A DNA stretch of 64,000 bases from Mesorhizobium sp. dw_380 (GCF_018588885.1 NZ_JAFFIW010000032.1:1-64000); one strand, 5' to 3'. Positions 25,867-34,190 are shown, counted from the stretch's first letter. Translations and numbers: made by a program. The notes: a model not told the origin generated them from the sequence alone.

Positions 25867-26655
25867 ATGAAGCTCGACCTGTCGCCGACCAGCTGGGGCA
25901 GGGTGATTGCCGTCACCGCCGCCGGTACGGCGTTCTTCATTGCGGTGGCGTTTTTCGTCGATTCGTTCAATTTCCCCTATCTTTCGCCGGAGGCTGTCTG
26001 GCGCGCGCAACTGACCGACCTGCTGCTTCCCCTGGCACTGGGTGGGTCGTTTCTGTTTTTTCTCATGTGGAAGATCCGCCAGTTGGCCATAGCCCAGCGC
26101 GATCTCAGCGTCGTCGCCGCGACCGACAGTCTGACGGCGGTGCTGAACCGTGGCGCCTTCTCGATGCTGGTCGAGGCCTATCTCGAGCAGACCCGCAAAC
26201 AGGAGCAGGCCCGTTCCGGCGCGTTGCTGATCATCGACGCCGACCACTTCAAGTCGATCAATGACCGCCTCGGTCACGATTGCGGCGACCAGGCGCTCAA
26301 ACTGATCGCGCAGGCCATCAAGGGTCAATTGCGCGGCAGTGATATCGTCGGCCGCATCGGCGGCGAGGAGTTTGGCGTGTTTCTTCCCGGTGTCGATCCC
26401 TCGCAATCCTGGCTGGTTGCCGAAGGCATCCGCCGGCGAATTCGCGAGATGGACTTTTCGCCCGGCGGCCGCTCCTGTCCGCTTTCCGTCAGCATCGGAG
26501 GCACCAGCTTCAGCGGCCCGACCACCTATGAGGCGATATTCTCGGCCGCCGACAGACGGCTCTATGCCGCCAAATCGAACGGACGCGATCAGGTCAGCTT
26601 CGATCCGGCGGAAGCCTCCCTGGCGGTTCCGCCCAGCGCCGCCACCGTGCATTGA
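25867..26655 (+). CDS. membrane-bound diguanylate cyclase
   Basis: 262 residues. Two membrane helices (about 14-31 and 50-69) enclose a short periplasmic loop; a GGDEF domain follows. The active-site motif is GGEEF at 165-169, a functional variant, and the inhibitory site RxxD (RGSD, 156-159) is five residues before it, so product feedback by cyclic di-GMP is expected. DADHFKSINDRLGHDCGD contains the metal and substrate residues. There is no EAL domain. It makes cyclic di-GMP, probably tuned by a membrane-associated cue. The following glycosyltransferase gene could be functionally linked but is 214 bases away. Confidence 0.92.
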   Translation: MKLDLSPTSWGRVIAVTAAGTAFFIAVAFFVDSFNFPYLSPEAVWRAQLTDLLLPLALGGSFLFFLMWKIRQLAIAQRDLSVVAATDSLTAVLNRGAFSMLVEAYLEQTRKQEQARSGALLIIDADHFKSINDRLGHDCGDQALKLIAQAIKGQLRGSDIVGRIGGEEFGVFLPGVDPSQSWLVAEGIRRRIREMDFSPGGRSCPLSVSIGGTSFSGPTTYEAIFSAADRRLYAAKSNGRDQVSFDPAEASLAVPPSAATVH

Positions 26656-26869
26656 CCAAAGCCCTGCAGCAGGTGGAGGACTGACGAAGAGCGCTTCCTT
26701 GACGCTTTCTTGCCGGTGTGCTTCCTCCGGGCAAGTGATGTATGGGGCATCGCAGGAGACGTTCCTGCTCCCCTCTACGATTGCCCGGGCTGCCGGTAGA
26801 GCCCAACCCTTATCGGTACCGGCGAATGGTGGGACGGCCCTCAGGCAAGGCCAGGTAAGCGCAGCGGTC

Positions 26870-27832
26870 ATGATCCATTTGTTCAACGGTTTTCAGAACC
26901 CGTTTGGCGGCAGTGAACGCGAAACCCTGGACCTCTATCGGCTGTTGAGCGCCGATGCGGCGGTGCGTTTGTGGGCAACCTCGTCGCGCGTGTCGGACGA
27001 GCTGATGCGGCACTTTCCGGTTCGCGGCGTCTCGCCAATGACGCGCGACGTGCCCGATGGCGGCACCTATGTCTTCCTCGGCGCGCATTGGCGCAACAAA
27101 ATGTGGCCTTACCTGATCCCCAGGCCGCGACGGCTGATCTATGTCTTCAACACCTTCCACCCGAAGATCATCGCGCTGACGACCGGCATGCCGCGCCTGC
27201 TGGGCTGGCCCGACGCCGAATTGGTGCTGATCTCCGACTTTCAGAAGCGCCTGCTGCGGGTTGAAGGCGTCGTGCACCCATCGCCGATCGATATCGACCG
27301 GTTCTCACCGCGGCCGGCAAGGCCGGACGGTCCGTTCACTGTGGGCCGCCTGAGCCGCGATACGGCGGACAAACACAACGCCGACGATGTGGCGCTCTAT
27401 GAGGCATTGCTGGCCGATGGCGTTGCGGTGCGAATCCAGGGCGGGGCGACGCTCAAGGAGAAGCTCGCGCAGCATCCGCTGCTCGAACTCCTGCCGCAGG
27501 GCCAATTTGCCGCCGAACAGTTCCTGCCGACATTGGACGTGTTCTATTATCGCACCGGCTCGCATGTGGAGACGTTCGGCCGCGTGGTGTTCGAGGCGAT
27601 GGCCTGCGGTTTGCCCGTCGTGTGCCATGCGCATGGCGGCTATGCCGACCATATCAGGCATGGTGAAAACGGTTTTCTGTTCGAAACGACTGAGCAGGCG
27701 GCGCGGATCCTGGCCGAACTCAAAGCCGACCCGGCGCTGCGGGCGAGGGTGGGCCATCAGGCGCGGCAGACCGTCGAGCAGCTGTTTTCGCCGCAGGCAT
27801 TGCGGCAGCGGCTTGATTTCTACCGGCGTTAG
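26870..27832 (+). CDS. glycosyltransferase, GT4-like
   Basis: 320 residues from the ATG at 26870; a long open frame extends upstream across the cyclase gene and is not coding. N-terminal GGSE at 13-16 and the C-terminal ETFGRVVFEAMACGLPVV with the E-x7-E motif and HGGYADHI are typical of retaining GT4-like enzymes that transfer a sugar from a nucleotide donor. The N-terminal domain is shorter than in most GT4 members. No other polysaccharide gene is adjacent, so acceptor and product are unknown. Shine-Dalgarno is weak (CCAGG). Confidence 0.82.
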   Translation: MIHLFNGFQNPFGGSERETLDLYRLLSADAAVRLWATSSRVSDELMRHFPVRGVSPMTRDVPDGGTYVFLGAHWRNKMWPYLIPRPRRLIYVFNTFHPKIIALTTGMPRLLGWPDAELVLISDFQKRLLRVEGVVHPSPIDIDRFSPRPARPDGPFTVGRLSRDTADKHNADDVALYEALLADGVAVRIQGGATLKEKLAQHPLLELLPQGQFAAEQFLPTLDVFYYRTGSHVETFGRVVFEAMACGLPVVCHAHGGYADHIRHGENGFLFETTEQAARILAELKADPALRARVGHQARQTVEQLFSPQALRQRLDFYRR

Positions 27833-27900
27833 CGGCACCACGCCATCTGGCCTTCCGGACATCGTTGGCACGCCAACAGATCAAGCGAGACTTCCTACCG

Positions 27901-29127
27901 ATGACATTGATGGGCGCCGCGGCACTGCTGATCCTGGTTCTCACCTATGCCGGCGTCGCAATTGGCCGCATCCCTGGCCTGCGTCTCGACCGCGCGGGTA
28001 TCGCGCTGCTTGGCGGCGCCGCGATGATCGCCATTGGCGCGATCAGCATGGAGGATGCCTACCGGGCCATCAATTTCGACACCATCACACTGCTGCTCGG
28101 CATGATGATCGTGGTGGCGCACCTGAAAGTGTCGGGCGCCTTCCGCGGCCTGGGCGCCATCGCCATCGAGCATGCCCATGCGCCGTTCATGCTGCTGGTG
28201 ATGGTAACGCTTTTGACCGGCGTGCTCTCGGCCTTCCTGGTCAATGACGCCATCTGCCTGGTCATGGCGCCGATCGTTGTCCACGTCACCCGCGTCATCA
28301 AACGCAATCCGGTCCCGTATCTGATCGCCACCGCCACCGCGTCGAACTGCGGCAGTGTCGCCACCATCACCGGCAATCCGCAGAACATGGTCATCGGCGC
28401 GCTGTCGGGCATTTCGTATCCGGCCTTTTCGGCGGCGCTGGCGCCGGTCGCGCTGTTCGGCCTCGTCGCGGTCATCGTCATCGTGCGCATCGTCTACCGG
28501 GCCGAATTCACCCGCGCCGCCGAATTGACGCCGCATGTCTCGCGCGGCCGCATGCATCGTGGACAGGTGCTGAAGGCGGTGGTTGTCTGCGTCGGGCTGG
28601 CTATCGCCTTCTTCGCCGGCGTTCCCGTTGCCAAGGCAGCGCTCATCGGCGGTGCCATTCTCCTGCTCACCCGCGCCATCAAGCCGGAACGCATCTACCG
28701 CGAGATCGACGGTCCGCTGCTGTTCATGTTCGCCGGTCTGTTCGTGGTGGTTGCCGGCGCCGAAAGGACGCTGCTGACGCCCGATATAATCGCCTCGGCC
28801 AAGGATCTCGGCCTGGGCGATGTCTGGCGTTTGTCCGGGTTCACCGCGGTGCTCTCCAACATCATGAGCAATGTTCCGGCTGTGCTGGCACTGCGGCCGT
28901 TCATACCCGGCCTGGAGAATCCGCAGCGCGCCTGGCTGGTGGTGGCGATGAGCTCGACGCTCGCCGGCAATTTCACCTTGCTCGGCTCGGTCGCCAACCT
29001 GATCGTTGCCGAGCATGCGCGGGTCACCGGTAACCCGTTGTCCTTTGGCGCCTTCTTCAGGGTCGGCTTGCCGCTCACGCTGATAACGCTCGTCGCCGGC
29101 ACGGCGTGGCTGGCGTTTGGGTTCTAG
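27901..29127 (+). CDS. SLC13/ArsB-type anion transporter
   Basis: 408 residues from the ATG at 27901; a TTG at 27865 would add 12 residues. Eleven or so hydrophobic segments are visible. ASNCGSVATITGNPQN and the C-terminal SSTLAGNFTLLGSVANL are the paired loops of the ion transporter superfamily, with the NP motif in the first. Relatives move arsenite, dicarboxylates, sulfate or Na+/H+; the substrate cannot be assigned. No arsenic or sulfate gene is near. The next gene starts 18 bases after the stop and may be cotranscribed. Confidence 0.85.
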   Translation: MTLMGAAALLILVLTYAGVAIGRIPGLRLDRAGIALLGGAAMIAIGAISMEDAYRAINFDTITLLLGMMIVVAHLKVSGAFRGLGAIAIEHAHAPFMLLVMVTLLTGVLSAFLVNDAICLVMAPIVVHVTRVIKRNPVPYLIATATASNCGSVATITGNPQNMVIGALSGISYPAFSAALAPVALFGLVAVIVIVRIVYRAEFTRAAELTPHVSRGRMHRGQVLKAVVVCVGLAIAFFAGVPVAKAALIGGAILLLTRAIKPERIYREIDGPLLFMFAGLFVVVAGAERTLLTPDIIASAKDLGLGDVWRLSGFTAVLSNIMSNVPAVLALRPFIPGLENPQRAWLVVAMSSTLAGNFTLLGSVANLIVAEHARVTGNPLSFGAFFRVGLPLTLITLVAGTAWLAFGF

Positions 29128-29144
29128 CGGGGAGCTTCGATCTA

Positions 29145-30014
29145 GTGATAGGCACGGGGCCAAGCGATAGCGGCAATTTGATCCGGCGGGCCGTGGCCGC
29201 GTTCAATTCCGGCAATCACGGCCAGGCGGTGGAGCTGTGTGAATTGGGCCTGAAGCAGCACCCGGGAGATCCGGCGCTTTGCCATCTTCTGGCGGCTGTA
29301 TTGTTCGCGAAGACAGACCTGCCCGAGGCTCGTGCACGCATCGAAGCGAGTCTTGCCGCTCGCCCAGACAATGTGCCGGCCTTGATCCTGGCATGCAGGA
29401 TTGCCCGGGCCGAGGGCCGGTTTGAAGCGGCGCTGCAGCAATTGGACCGCGCTGCAAGGCTCTCATCGCAGGTGGAAATACTCATCGAGCGGGCACGCAC
29501 CCTGGATCAGGCCGGCGATAGTTCGGCGGCGGGCGTGTCTTGGACAATTGTCTTGCAACAGGATCCGAAATCCGAGGAGGCGGCGGCTCGCCTCGGGCGT
29601 CTCGCGTGGGAACGCGGTGCGTCTCTGGAGGCGGAAGCATTGCTCGAACGCGCCGTCGCAGGAGGCGGGCATCCAACCGCCTGGTTCGATCTCGGGCTGG
29701 TGCGTCAGGACATGCGCAAGTTCGCCAGCGCCGCACAGGCCTATCGACGGGTGCTCGAGATGAGCCCGGACGCACCGGAGGCTGCCGTCAATCTGGGTGT
29801 CGTCCTGCAGGAAACCGGCGATCTCGACGAGGCCATGGCCGCCTATTCATTGGCCTATGGTCTGAGCCCATCCACCTTTGGCGTCATCGCCATGGCACTT
29901 ACGTCGGCGCCAAGTGGCCGGCTATGGCTCGATGAGGAGGCGCTGCGTCGCTCACTCGCTGGTGGAGCGCCCCCGTCTGGCGCGAAACCGTTTGCGGTAG
30001 ACGCCGGGCGTTGA
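29145..30014 (+). CDS. tetratricopeptide repeat protein
   Basis: About 289 residues from a GTG at 29145 preceded by GGGGAG; a GTG at 29106 would begin inside the transporter gene. At least five TPR-like helix pairs are visible, for example AVELCELGLKQHPGDPALCH, ALQQLDRAARL, and ASAAQAYRRVLEMSPDAPEA. No signal peptide or catalytic domain. TPR proteins mediate protein contacts, so a role as an assembly or regulatory scaffold is possible. Its 3' end overlaps the convergent gene by 63 bases. Confidence 0.75.
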   Translation: MIGTGPSDSGNLIRRAVAAFNSGNHGQAVELCELGLKQHPGDPALCHLLAAVLFAKTDLPEARARIEASLAARPDNVPALILACRIARAEGRFEAALQQLDRAARLSSQVEILIERARTLDQAGDSSAAGVSWTIVLQQDPKSEEAAARLGRLAWERGASLEAEALLERAVAGGGHPTAWFDLGLVRQDMRKFASAAQAYRRVLEMSPDAPEAAVNLGVVLQETGDLDEAMAAYSLAYGLSPSTFGVIAMALTSAPSGRLWLDEEALRRSLAGGAPPSGAKPFAVDAGR

Positions 30015-30668
30015 CAGGACATCGGCGACCGTCTGCGCATAGGCGGCTTGCCGTTTCTCGTCGAAAACCTCGTATTCGAGCTGTGGCGCGGCCCGCGGAA
30101 CCGCAAAGCATTGCGCGACAGGAGTTCCTCTCCTGAGCACGCCCGAGAATTCAGGCTCCGTCCAGACCGCCGGGAAATTGATGCCGCCATCGCTGAACCG
30201 GTCGCAGTCCACCAGCCCCGTCACCAGCCTGAAGGGCAGATCCTCGCGATTGACCGGATGCGTCGCAAACAGCGACCAGCCGTCCTCGACCTCAATGGTC
30301 CAGAAGCTGTTGAATTTGAGGGCGGCCTGGCCTGGTTTCGCAAACGGGCTGCCGGCGAGTTGACCCGGCGTGTGGAAACTGAGCGGGGCTCTTGGGTGGT
30401 TTTTGGTAACCGGATCTGGGATCTTCCAATCCCAGGAAAACGCCCCGTTATCGACAACGACATCGCAAGGCAGCAAGACCATGAAGCCATAGGTCATCGC
30501 GTCGACCACCGGCGGGCAGTGCTTGAGCGTGCGAATGTCGCGGCCGTGGATCATCGAATATGCGGTGGCAGGCATCGCGCGCAGCCAATCCGGCAGAGCG
30601 CCTCGCGCCGGCATTGGGCGCGGCAAATGTTCGACCAACATTGGATCACATCGGAAAATAACACGCAT
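29952..30668 (-). CDS. conserved hypothetical protein (238 aa), DUF6065-like
   Basis: 238 residues from the ATG at 30668 with a strong AGGAGG. It begins MRVIFRCDPMLVEHLPRP and contains hydrophobic beta-type stretches with several aromatic positions (WDWKIPDP, FNSFWTIEVEDGWSLFATHP, VDCDRF) and a basic C-terminus (YRKRFRARRGR). I believe this belongs to the DUF6065 family, but I am not certain and assign no function. It has no signal peptide or membrane segment. It is convergent with, and overlaps by 63 bases, the TPR gene; upstream is a TetR gene on the same strand 52 bases away. Confidence 0.72.
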   Translation of the reverse strand: MRVIFRCDPMLVEHLPRPMPARGALPDWLRAMPATAYSMIHGRDIRTLKHCPPVVDAMTYGFMVLLPCDVVVDNGAFSWDWKIPDPVTKNHPRAPLSFHTPGQLAGSPFAKPGQAALKFNSFWTIEVEDGWSLFATHPVNREDLPFRLVTGLVDCDRFSDGGINFPAVWTEPEFSGVLRRGTPVAQCFAVPRAAPQLEYEVFDEKRQAAYAQTVADVLSTPGVYRKRFRARRGRSTSE

Positions 30669-30720
30669 CGCCGCCTCCTGGCGTTGCGATATCATGGTTG
30701 GCAGCCACGCTCAAAGCCGG

Positions 30721-31305
30721 TCAGTCCTTGTTCCAGCATCTTGCCCGAACAAGTGTTGCGGCGGCCCGGCCGGCTGCTTCGATGTAGTCGGGATTGCGGT
30801 GGATCAGCATGATCGAAAAGCAGCCATCTATCAGCAGCACGATCTCGCGGGCCAGGGCTCGCGGCTCCTCAATGTCGAGCCCGGACAATTCGCCAGCCAG
30901 CCATGCCTCGAAATTCGACTTGTGCCGCGACCCGACCTTGATCGCTGGGTGCCCAGGCATCGAGGCGAGTTCCGCGGCCGTGCGCAGAAAGCCACAGCCC
31001 TTCCACTTTGGATGGCGCGCGACCCGCGCCAGATTGCTGAAGATCGCCTCGACCTTGCGGTCCGCGCCACCATCCGTCTCATCGAACCACGCGGCCATCT
31101 GCTTCAGATTGGGCTGGTCGCGTCCATCGAGATAGGCGGCGATCAGGTCGTCCTTGCTCTTGAAATGATAGTAGAGCGTCCGCTTGGTCAGCCCAGCCTT
31201 TTCGGCAATGGCATCGACGCTGACACGGCCGATTCCTTCGGCATAGAAGAGCTTTGTCGCGGCTTCGACGATACGTTTTCGGGTCGGGCTGACAGCTTCA
31301 GGCAT
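30721..31305 (-). CDS. TetR family transcriptional regulator
   Basis: 194 residues from the ATG at 31305. N-terminal TetR helix-turn-helix (IVEAATKLFYAEGIGRVSVD...AEKAGLTKRTLYYHF) and a ligand-binding C-terminal domain. It is divergent from the crotonase gene across 80 bases that hold a 24-base imperfect palindrome, so it most likely represses itself and that gene. An upstream ATG at 31386 would overlap the palindrome and is unlikely. The ligand may be a CoA ester or a xenobiotic; not readable. Confidence 0.88.
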   Translation of the reverse strand: MPEAVSPTRKRIVEAATKLFYAEGIGRVSVDAIAEKAGLTKRTLYYHFKSKDDLIAAYLDGRDQPNLKQMAAWFDETDGGADRKVEAIFSNLARVARHPKWKGCGFLRTAAELASMPGHPAIKVGSRHKSNFEAWLAGELSGLDIEEPRALAREIVLLIDGCFSIMLIHRNPDYIEAAGRAAATLVRARCWNKD

Positions 31306-31311
31306 GGTCGA

Positions 31312-31335
31312 TGTATACCGACTAGTGAATATACA
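31312..31335. promoter_or_regulatory. 24-base palindrome, TetR operator candidate
   Basis: TGTATA-CCG-ACTAGT-GAA-TATACA: outer 6-base arms and a central ACTAGT are symmetric, with only the three-base linkers differing. It begins 7 bases upstream of the TetR start and 50 bases before the crotonase ATG, the expected position for a shared operator. Confidence 0.65.
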
Positions 31336-31385
31336 ATCAATCGAAAGCATGATCCTTTTCTCGCCGTATCTGAAGAGGAAAAGCA

Positions 31386-32276
31386 ATGACCGATCTTGTC
31401 CTGAGCGAGACGAGCGACGGGGTTACCGTCCTCACCCTCAATCGTCCTGAAAAGCTCAATGCACTGAATTATGCCCTGATCGATCGCCTGCTCGCGATCC
31501 TCGACGACATTGAAGTCGATGGCAGCGTCCGGGCTGTCATCCTCACTGGAGCAGGGGAGCGGGCGTTTTCGGCGGGTGGCGACATCCATGAATTCTCGGC
31601 CAGCGTGGCACTTGGCGCCGATGTCGCAATGCGCGACTTCGTCACGCGTGGGCAGCGGCTGACGGCGAGGCTGGAAGCGTTCCGCAAGCCCGTCATCGCT
31701 GCCGTCAACGGCATCGCTTTTGGCGGTGGCTGCGAAATCACCGAGGCCGTGCCGCTCGCCATCGCCAGCGACCGTGCCCTGTTCGCCAAGCCGGAGATCA
31801 ACCTCGCAATGCCCCCGACTTTCGGCGGAACGCAGCGCCTGCCGAGGCTGGCTGGGCGCAAGCGGGCGCTTGAACTGCTGTTGACGGGCGACTGGTTTCC
31901 GCCGCCGCGGGCGCTTGAGCTGGGTCTCGTCAACGAGGTTGTGCCCCATGCCGAGCTGATGCCGGCGGCACTTGATCTGGCCAAGCGTATTCTGCGGCAT
32001 TCCGGACCGGCCGTCGCCAGCATTCTCACGGCAGTGGCGAGGGGACTCAATCAGAGCATTGCCGAAGGCTTGGCTATCGAGACCGAGCAATTCGCCCGCA
32101 TGGCTCCGACCACCGACCTGCGTGAAGGGCTCGATGCCTGGATTGAGCGGCGCAAGCCGAGCTACGACGGTTCATGGGCCCATATCACACGGCCTGATGA
32201 GGCCCGACGAGCCTCAACGGCACTCGATCAGCGTGGGACACGGACCAGGGTGCCATCGCCGCCACATGGCCCTTGA
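31386..32276 (+). CDS. enoyl-CoA hydratase/isomerase (crotonase) family protein
   Basis: 296 residues. The oxyanion-hole segments FSAGGDI and AFGGGCE, and both catalytic glutamates expected of hydratases (Glu in GGGCEIT and in KPEINLAMPP), are present, so hydration of an enoyl-CoA is plausible. A C-terminal extension of about 35 residues (after RRKPSYDG) is rich in Arg, Pro and Ser and looks unstructured. It is divergent from a TetR gene with an operator between. No other beta-oxidation gene is in the window. Confidence 0.87.
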   Translation: MTDLVLSETSDGVTVLTLNRPEKLNALNYALIDRLLAILDDIEVDGSVRAVILTGAGERAFSAGGDIHEFSASVALGADVAMRDFVTRGQRLTARLEAFRKPVIAAVNGIAFGGGCEITEAVPLAIASDRALFAKPEINLAMPPTFGGTQRLPRLAGRKRALELLLTGDWFPPPRALELGLVNEVVPHAELMPAALDLAKRILRHSGPAVASILTAVARGLNQSIAEGLAIETEQFARMAPTTDLREGLDAWIERRKPSYDGSWAHITRPDEARRASTALDQRGTRTRVPSPPHGP

Positions 32277-32404
32277 TGTCTGGCGGGAGCAACACAAGCT
32301 AATCCTAAGCGCTAGAACTACTCGTTTGCGCCAAGGTTATGGCCCGCGTCATCCCAAGCACCATTCGCAGCCGGAATACCGGCGAAGGCAATGGAGGCAC
32401 CAAC

Positions 32405-32446
32405 TACGGGTCGACCGCAAAGCCGTAGCATTGCAGTCGACCCGTA
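32405..32446. terminator. inverted repeat between convergent genes
   Basis: TACGGGTCGAC at 32405-32415 and GTCGACCCGTA at 32436-32446, 11-base arms with a 20-base spacer. No T run. It lies in the 175-base convergent gap between the crotonase and cupredoxin genes and may limit read-through both ways. Confidence 0.45.
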
Positions 32447-32451
32447 AGGCC

Positions 32452-32775
32452 TCAGGGCGACACGTCGAGATGGCCTTTCATGTTGGGGTGGAAACGGCAG
32501 AAATAGTCGACCGCTCCCGCCGCCTTCAATGTCAGGCTTGCTGATTTCTTCGGCGGGATCATGACCTCCCAGCTGCCCTTCACGGTGGCCGTGTGGGCGA
32601 TTACGTCCTTGTTCACCCACTCGATCGTGTCGCCGACCTTCGCCTCGACGGTCGCCGGCGAAAAGACAAGCTTGTCGATGGTGACCTGGATGGTTGCTGC
32701 CGCCGCTGGCAGCGTCGCAAGGACCAGCCCCGGCACGGCCAGCCATAACAGGCGATGCAAGGCGATCGCGTTCAT
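32452..32775 (-). CDS. periplasmic cupredoxin (plastocyanin/amicyanin-like)
   Basis: 107 residues with a signal peptide (LLWLAVPGLVLATLPAAAA, cleavage near residue 27) and a blue-copper fold. The four ligands are His61 (VIAHTATV) and Cys93, His96, Met99 in CRFHPNMKG, the type 1 copper arrangement. It probably carries electrons in the periplasm. The start overlaps the stop of the DUF4142 gene by four bases, so the two proteins are made together. Controlled, by inference, from the ECF promoter upstream of that gene. Confidence 0.9.
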   Translation of the reverse strand: MNAIALHRLLWLAVPGLVLATLPAAAATIQVTIDKLVFSPATVEAKVGDTIEWVNKDVIAHTATVKGSWEVMIPPKKSASLTLKAAGAVDYFCRFHPNMKGHLDVSP

Positions 32776-33296
32776 TTCAGCATGCCGGCGACATGTTCGG
32801 CATGCTGTTCATGGCCCTGGAAGATCTTCAGGCCGGTTTCCAGCAAGCTCTTCAACTCGGCATTGCTGGCCGAGGGAATGAGCAGGGTCTCGAGCGCGCC
32901 GTTGACCTGCTTGTGATAGGCGACTTCATTCTCGATGTAAGCCTTGTCGAAAGCCGCCCCTTGCAGCTTGGCGAGCTTGGCGCGCTCCTCTTTCGCCGCC
33001 TTCGTCAGCGCCTGGCTGGTGGCGTTGTCCTCAGGCTTCACCTTGAGCTTCTTGACCAGATCGAGCGCCTGCTTGTTCACCGCTTCGTGGTCGCGCTCCA
33101 TGTCCTTGGCGAAGTCGACGACCTCCTTGGTCTTCGATTTCTCGAGCGCTTGCTTGGCTGCCTCGATGTCGAGGACGCCTGCCGTATAGGCGATATGGGC
33201 GATCTGCGGGTCGGTCGGCTTGTCGGCGGCTTGCGCGAACGGGGCAGCGCTGACGAGAAGCAGGGCGGCAAGGGCCGCTGTGTATCGGGTGAACAT
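32772..33296 (-). CDS. DUF4142 periplasmic protein
   Basis: 174 residues: a signal peptide (ALAALLLVSAAPFAQA) and a helical mature domain with the DUF4142 pattern: IAHIAYTAGVLDIEAAKQAL, then AKDMERDHEAVNKQA and a late HEQHAEHVAGML histidine-rich tail. The fold resembles ferritin-like or histidine-rich four-helix proteins; function unknown, often stress-linked. A strong ribosome binding site (AAAGGAGG) precedes the ATG. It is coupled to the cupredoxin gene and lies downstream of the ECF sigma gene with a matching promoter motif at 33359-33388. Confidence 0.88.
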   Translation of the reverse strand: MFTRYTAALAALLLVSAAPFAQAADKPTDPQIAHIAYTAGVLDIEAAKQALEKSKTKEVVDFAKDMERDHEAVNKQALDLVKKLKVKPEDNATSQALTKAAKEERAKLAKLQGAAFDKAYIENEVAYHKQVNGALETLLIPSASNAELKSLLETGLKIFQGHEQHAEHVAGMLK

Positions 33297-33358
33297 GGCA
33301 TCCTCCTTTGCCCGGCTGCGCGGCGGCGCCGGGCCTGCGTTTTCAGTTGACGCTGATT

Positions 33359-33388
33359 GGATGCGGGGCGGGCAGAAACGTTCCCGGA
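33359..33388 (-). promoter_or_regulatory. ECF-type promoter before the DUF4142-cupredoxin operon
   Basis: On the minus strand: TCCGGGAAC, 16 bases, CATCC. The motif ends 63 bases before the DUF4142 ATG. The same TCCGGGAAC-N16-CATC occurs upstream of the adjacent sigma gene. Confidence 0.7.
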
Positions 33389-33402
33389 AATTTTGGACAG
33401 GA

Positions 33403-34089
33403 TCATTCGAGGCCCAGCCTTCCCATCACCGCCTGGGTCAGCCGTTCGCAGCGCCGGCCGGCGAAGGGGAAGGCGTCGAGCAGCACCGGGCCGATTTCAT
33501 CGTCCAGCGCCTTGCGCAGCAGCGCACGCGCCCGGTGCAGCCTCGTCTTGACGGTTTCCGGCCGGACGCCGAGCAAATCGGCGGTTTCCTCCATGCTCAG
33601 CCCCTCGATGACGCGGGCCACGAAAACCATGCGGTAAATGTCGGGCAGGCTGTCGGTCGCCCGTTCGACAAGTGTGAGAATCTGCCGCTGCGCCATCGTC
33701 CGCTCCGGGTCGTCGCTGGGATTGAGGGGAAAGGGGATGATCCGCGCTTCCGGATTGTCAGGCATCGCCACAGTGTGGCGCCTCTTGCGCAAACGGCCGA
33801 GCGCCTCGTTGATGACGATGCGCGACAGCCATGTGGCGAGCGAGGAATCGCCGCGAAACGCCGCCAGATTGGCGAAGGCGCGAACATAGGCCTCCTGGAC
33901 CACGTCCTCGGCTTCGGCGTCATTGCGCACCACGCCGCGCGCTATGCGGTAGAGCCGCTGGTTGTACCTCTTGATGATGACGCGGAAGGCGTCCGCCTCG
34001 CGCGCCAGCGCCCGGTGCACGAGCAGCAGGTCGCCGGAAGGATTTTCGGCCACCTCGTGCGCCGTGGCTGGCATTCCAAGCTTGCTCAT
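33403..34089 (-). CDS. ECF-subfamily RNA polymerase sigma factor
   Basis: 228 residues. Sigma region 2 (FRVIIKRYNQRLYRIARGVV, DVVQEAYVRAFANLAAFRG) and region 4 (LPDIYRMVFVARVIEGLS, ETADLLGVRPETVKTRLH) are clear. After region 4 comes a conserved-looking tail of about 35 residues with a cysteine (FPFAGRRCERL) that standard ECF factors lack. No anti-sigma gene is adjacent, so control may come from the tail, from autoregulation or from elsewhere. A GGGAAC-N16-CATC motif lies before its own start and before the downstream DUF4142-cupredoxin operon, implying that it drives both. Confidence 0.9.
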   Translation of the reverse strand: MSKLGMPATAHEVAENPSGDLLLVHRALAREADAFRVIIKRYNQRLYRIARGVVRNDAEAEDVVQEAYVRAFANLAAFRGDSSLATWLSRIVINEALGRLRKRRHTVAMPDNPEARIIPFPLNPSDDPERTMAQRQILTLVERATDSLPDIYRMVFVARVIEGLSMEETADLLGVRPETVKTRLHRARALLRKALDDEIGPVLLDAFPFAGRRCERLTQAVMGRLGLE

Positions 34090-34130
34090 CGCGACCGGAT
34101 CTCCCCGAACAGACGCTTGACTGCACGTTT

Positions 34131-34159
34131 GATGCGCCTGCCGGAAAAGGGTTCCCGGA
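34131..34159 (-). promoter_or_regulatory. ECF-type promoter before the sigma gene (autoregulation)
   Basis: On the minus strand: TCCGGGAAC, 16 bases, CATCAA, 42 bases before the sigma ATG. Matches the promoter of the DUF4142 operon in both elements and in spacing. Confidence 0.7.
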
Positions 34160-34190
34160 TTTTCAGCAATCCGGCTTCGCTATCTTAGAC

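Noticed and set aside
26339-26869. Upstream extension of the glycosyltransferase frame
   Set aside because: It overlaps the GGDEF domain in another frame; the translated part is Arg/Ser/Pro-rich shadow sequence.
27895-29163. 422-codon antisense frame over the anion transporter
   Set aside because: Translation is His/Gln/Arg/Asp-rich low complexity, the mirror of hydrophobic codons in a membrane protein.
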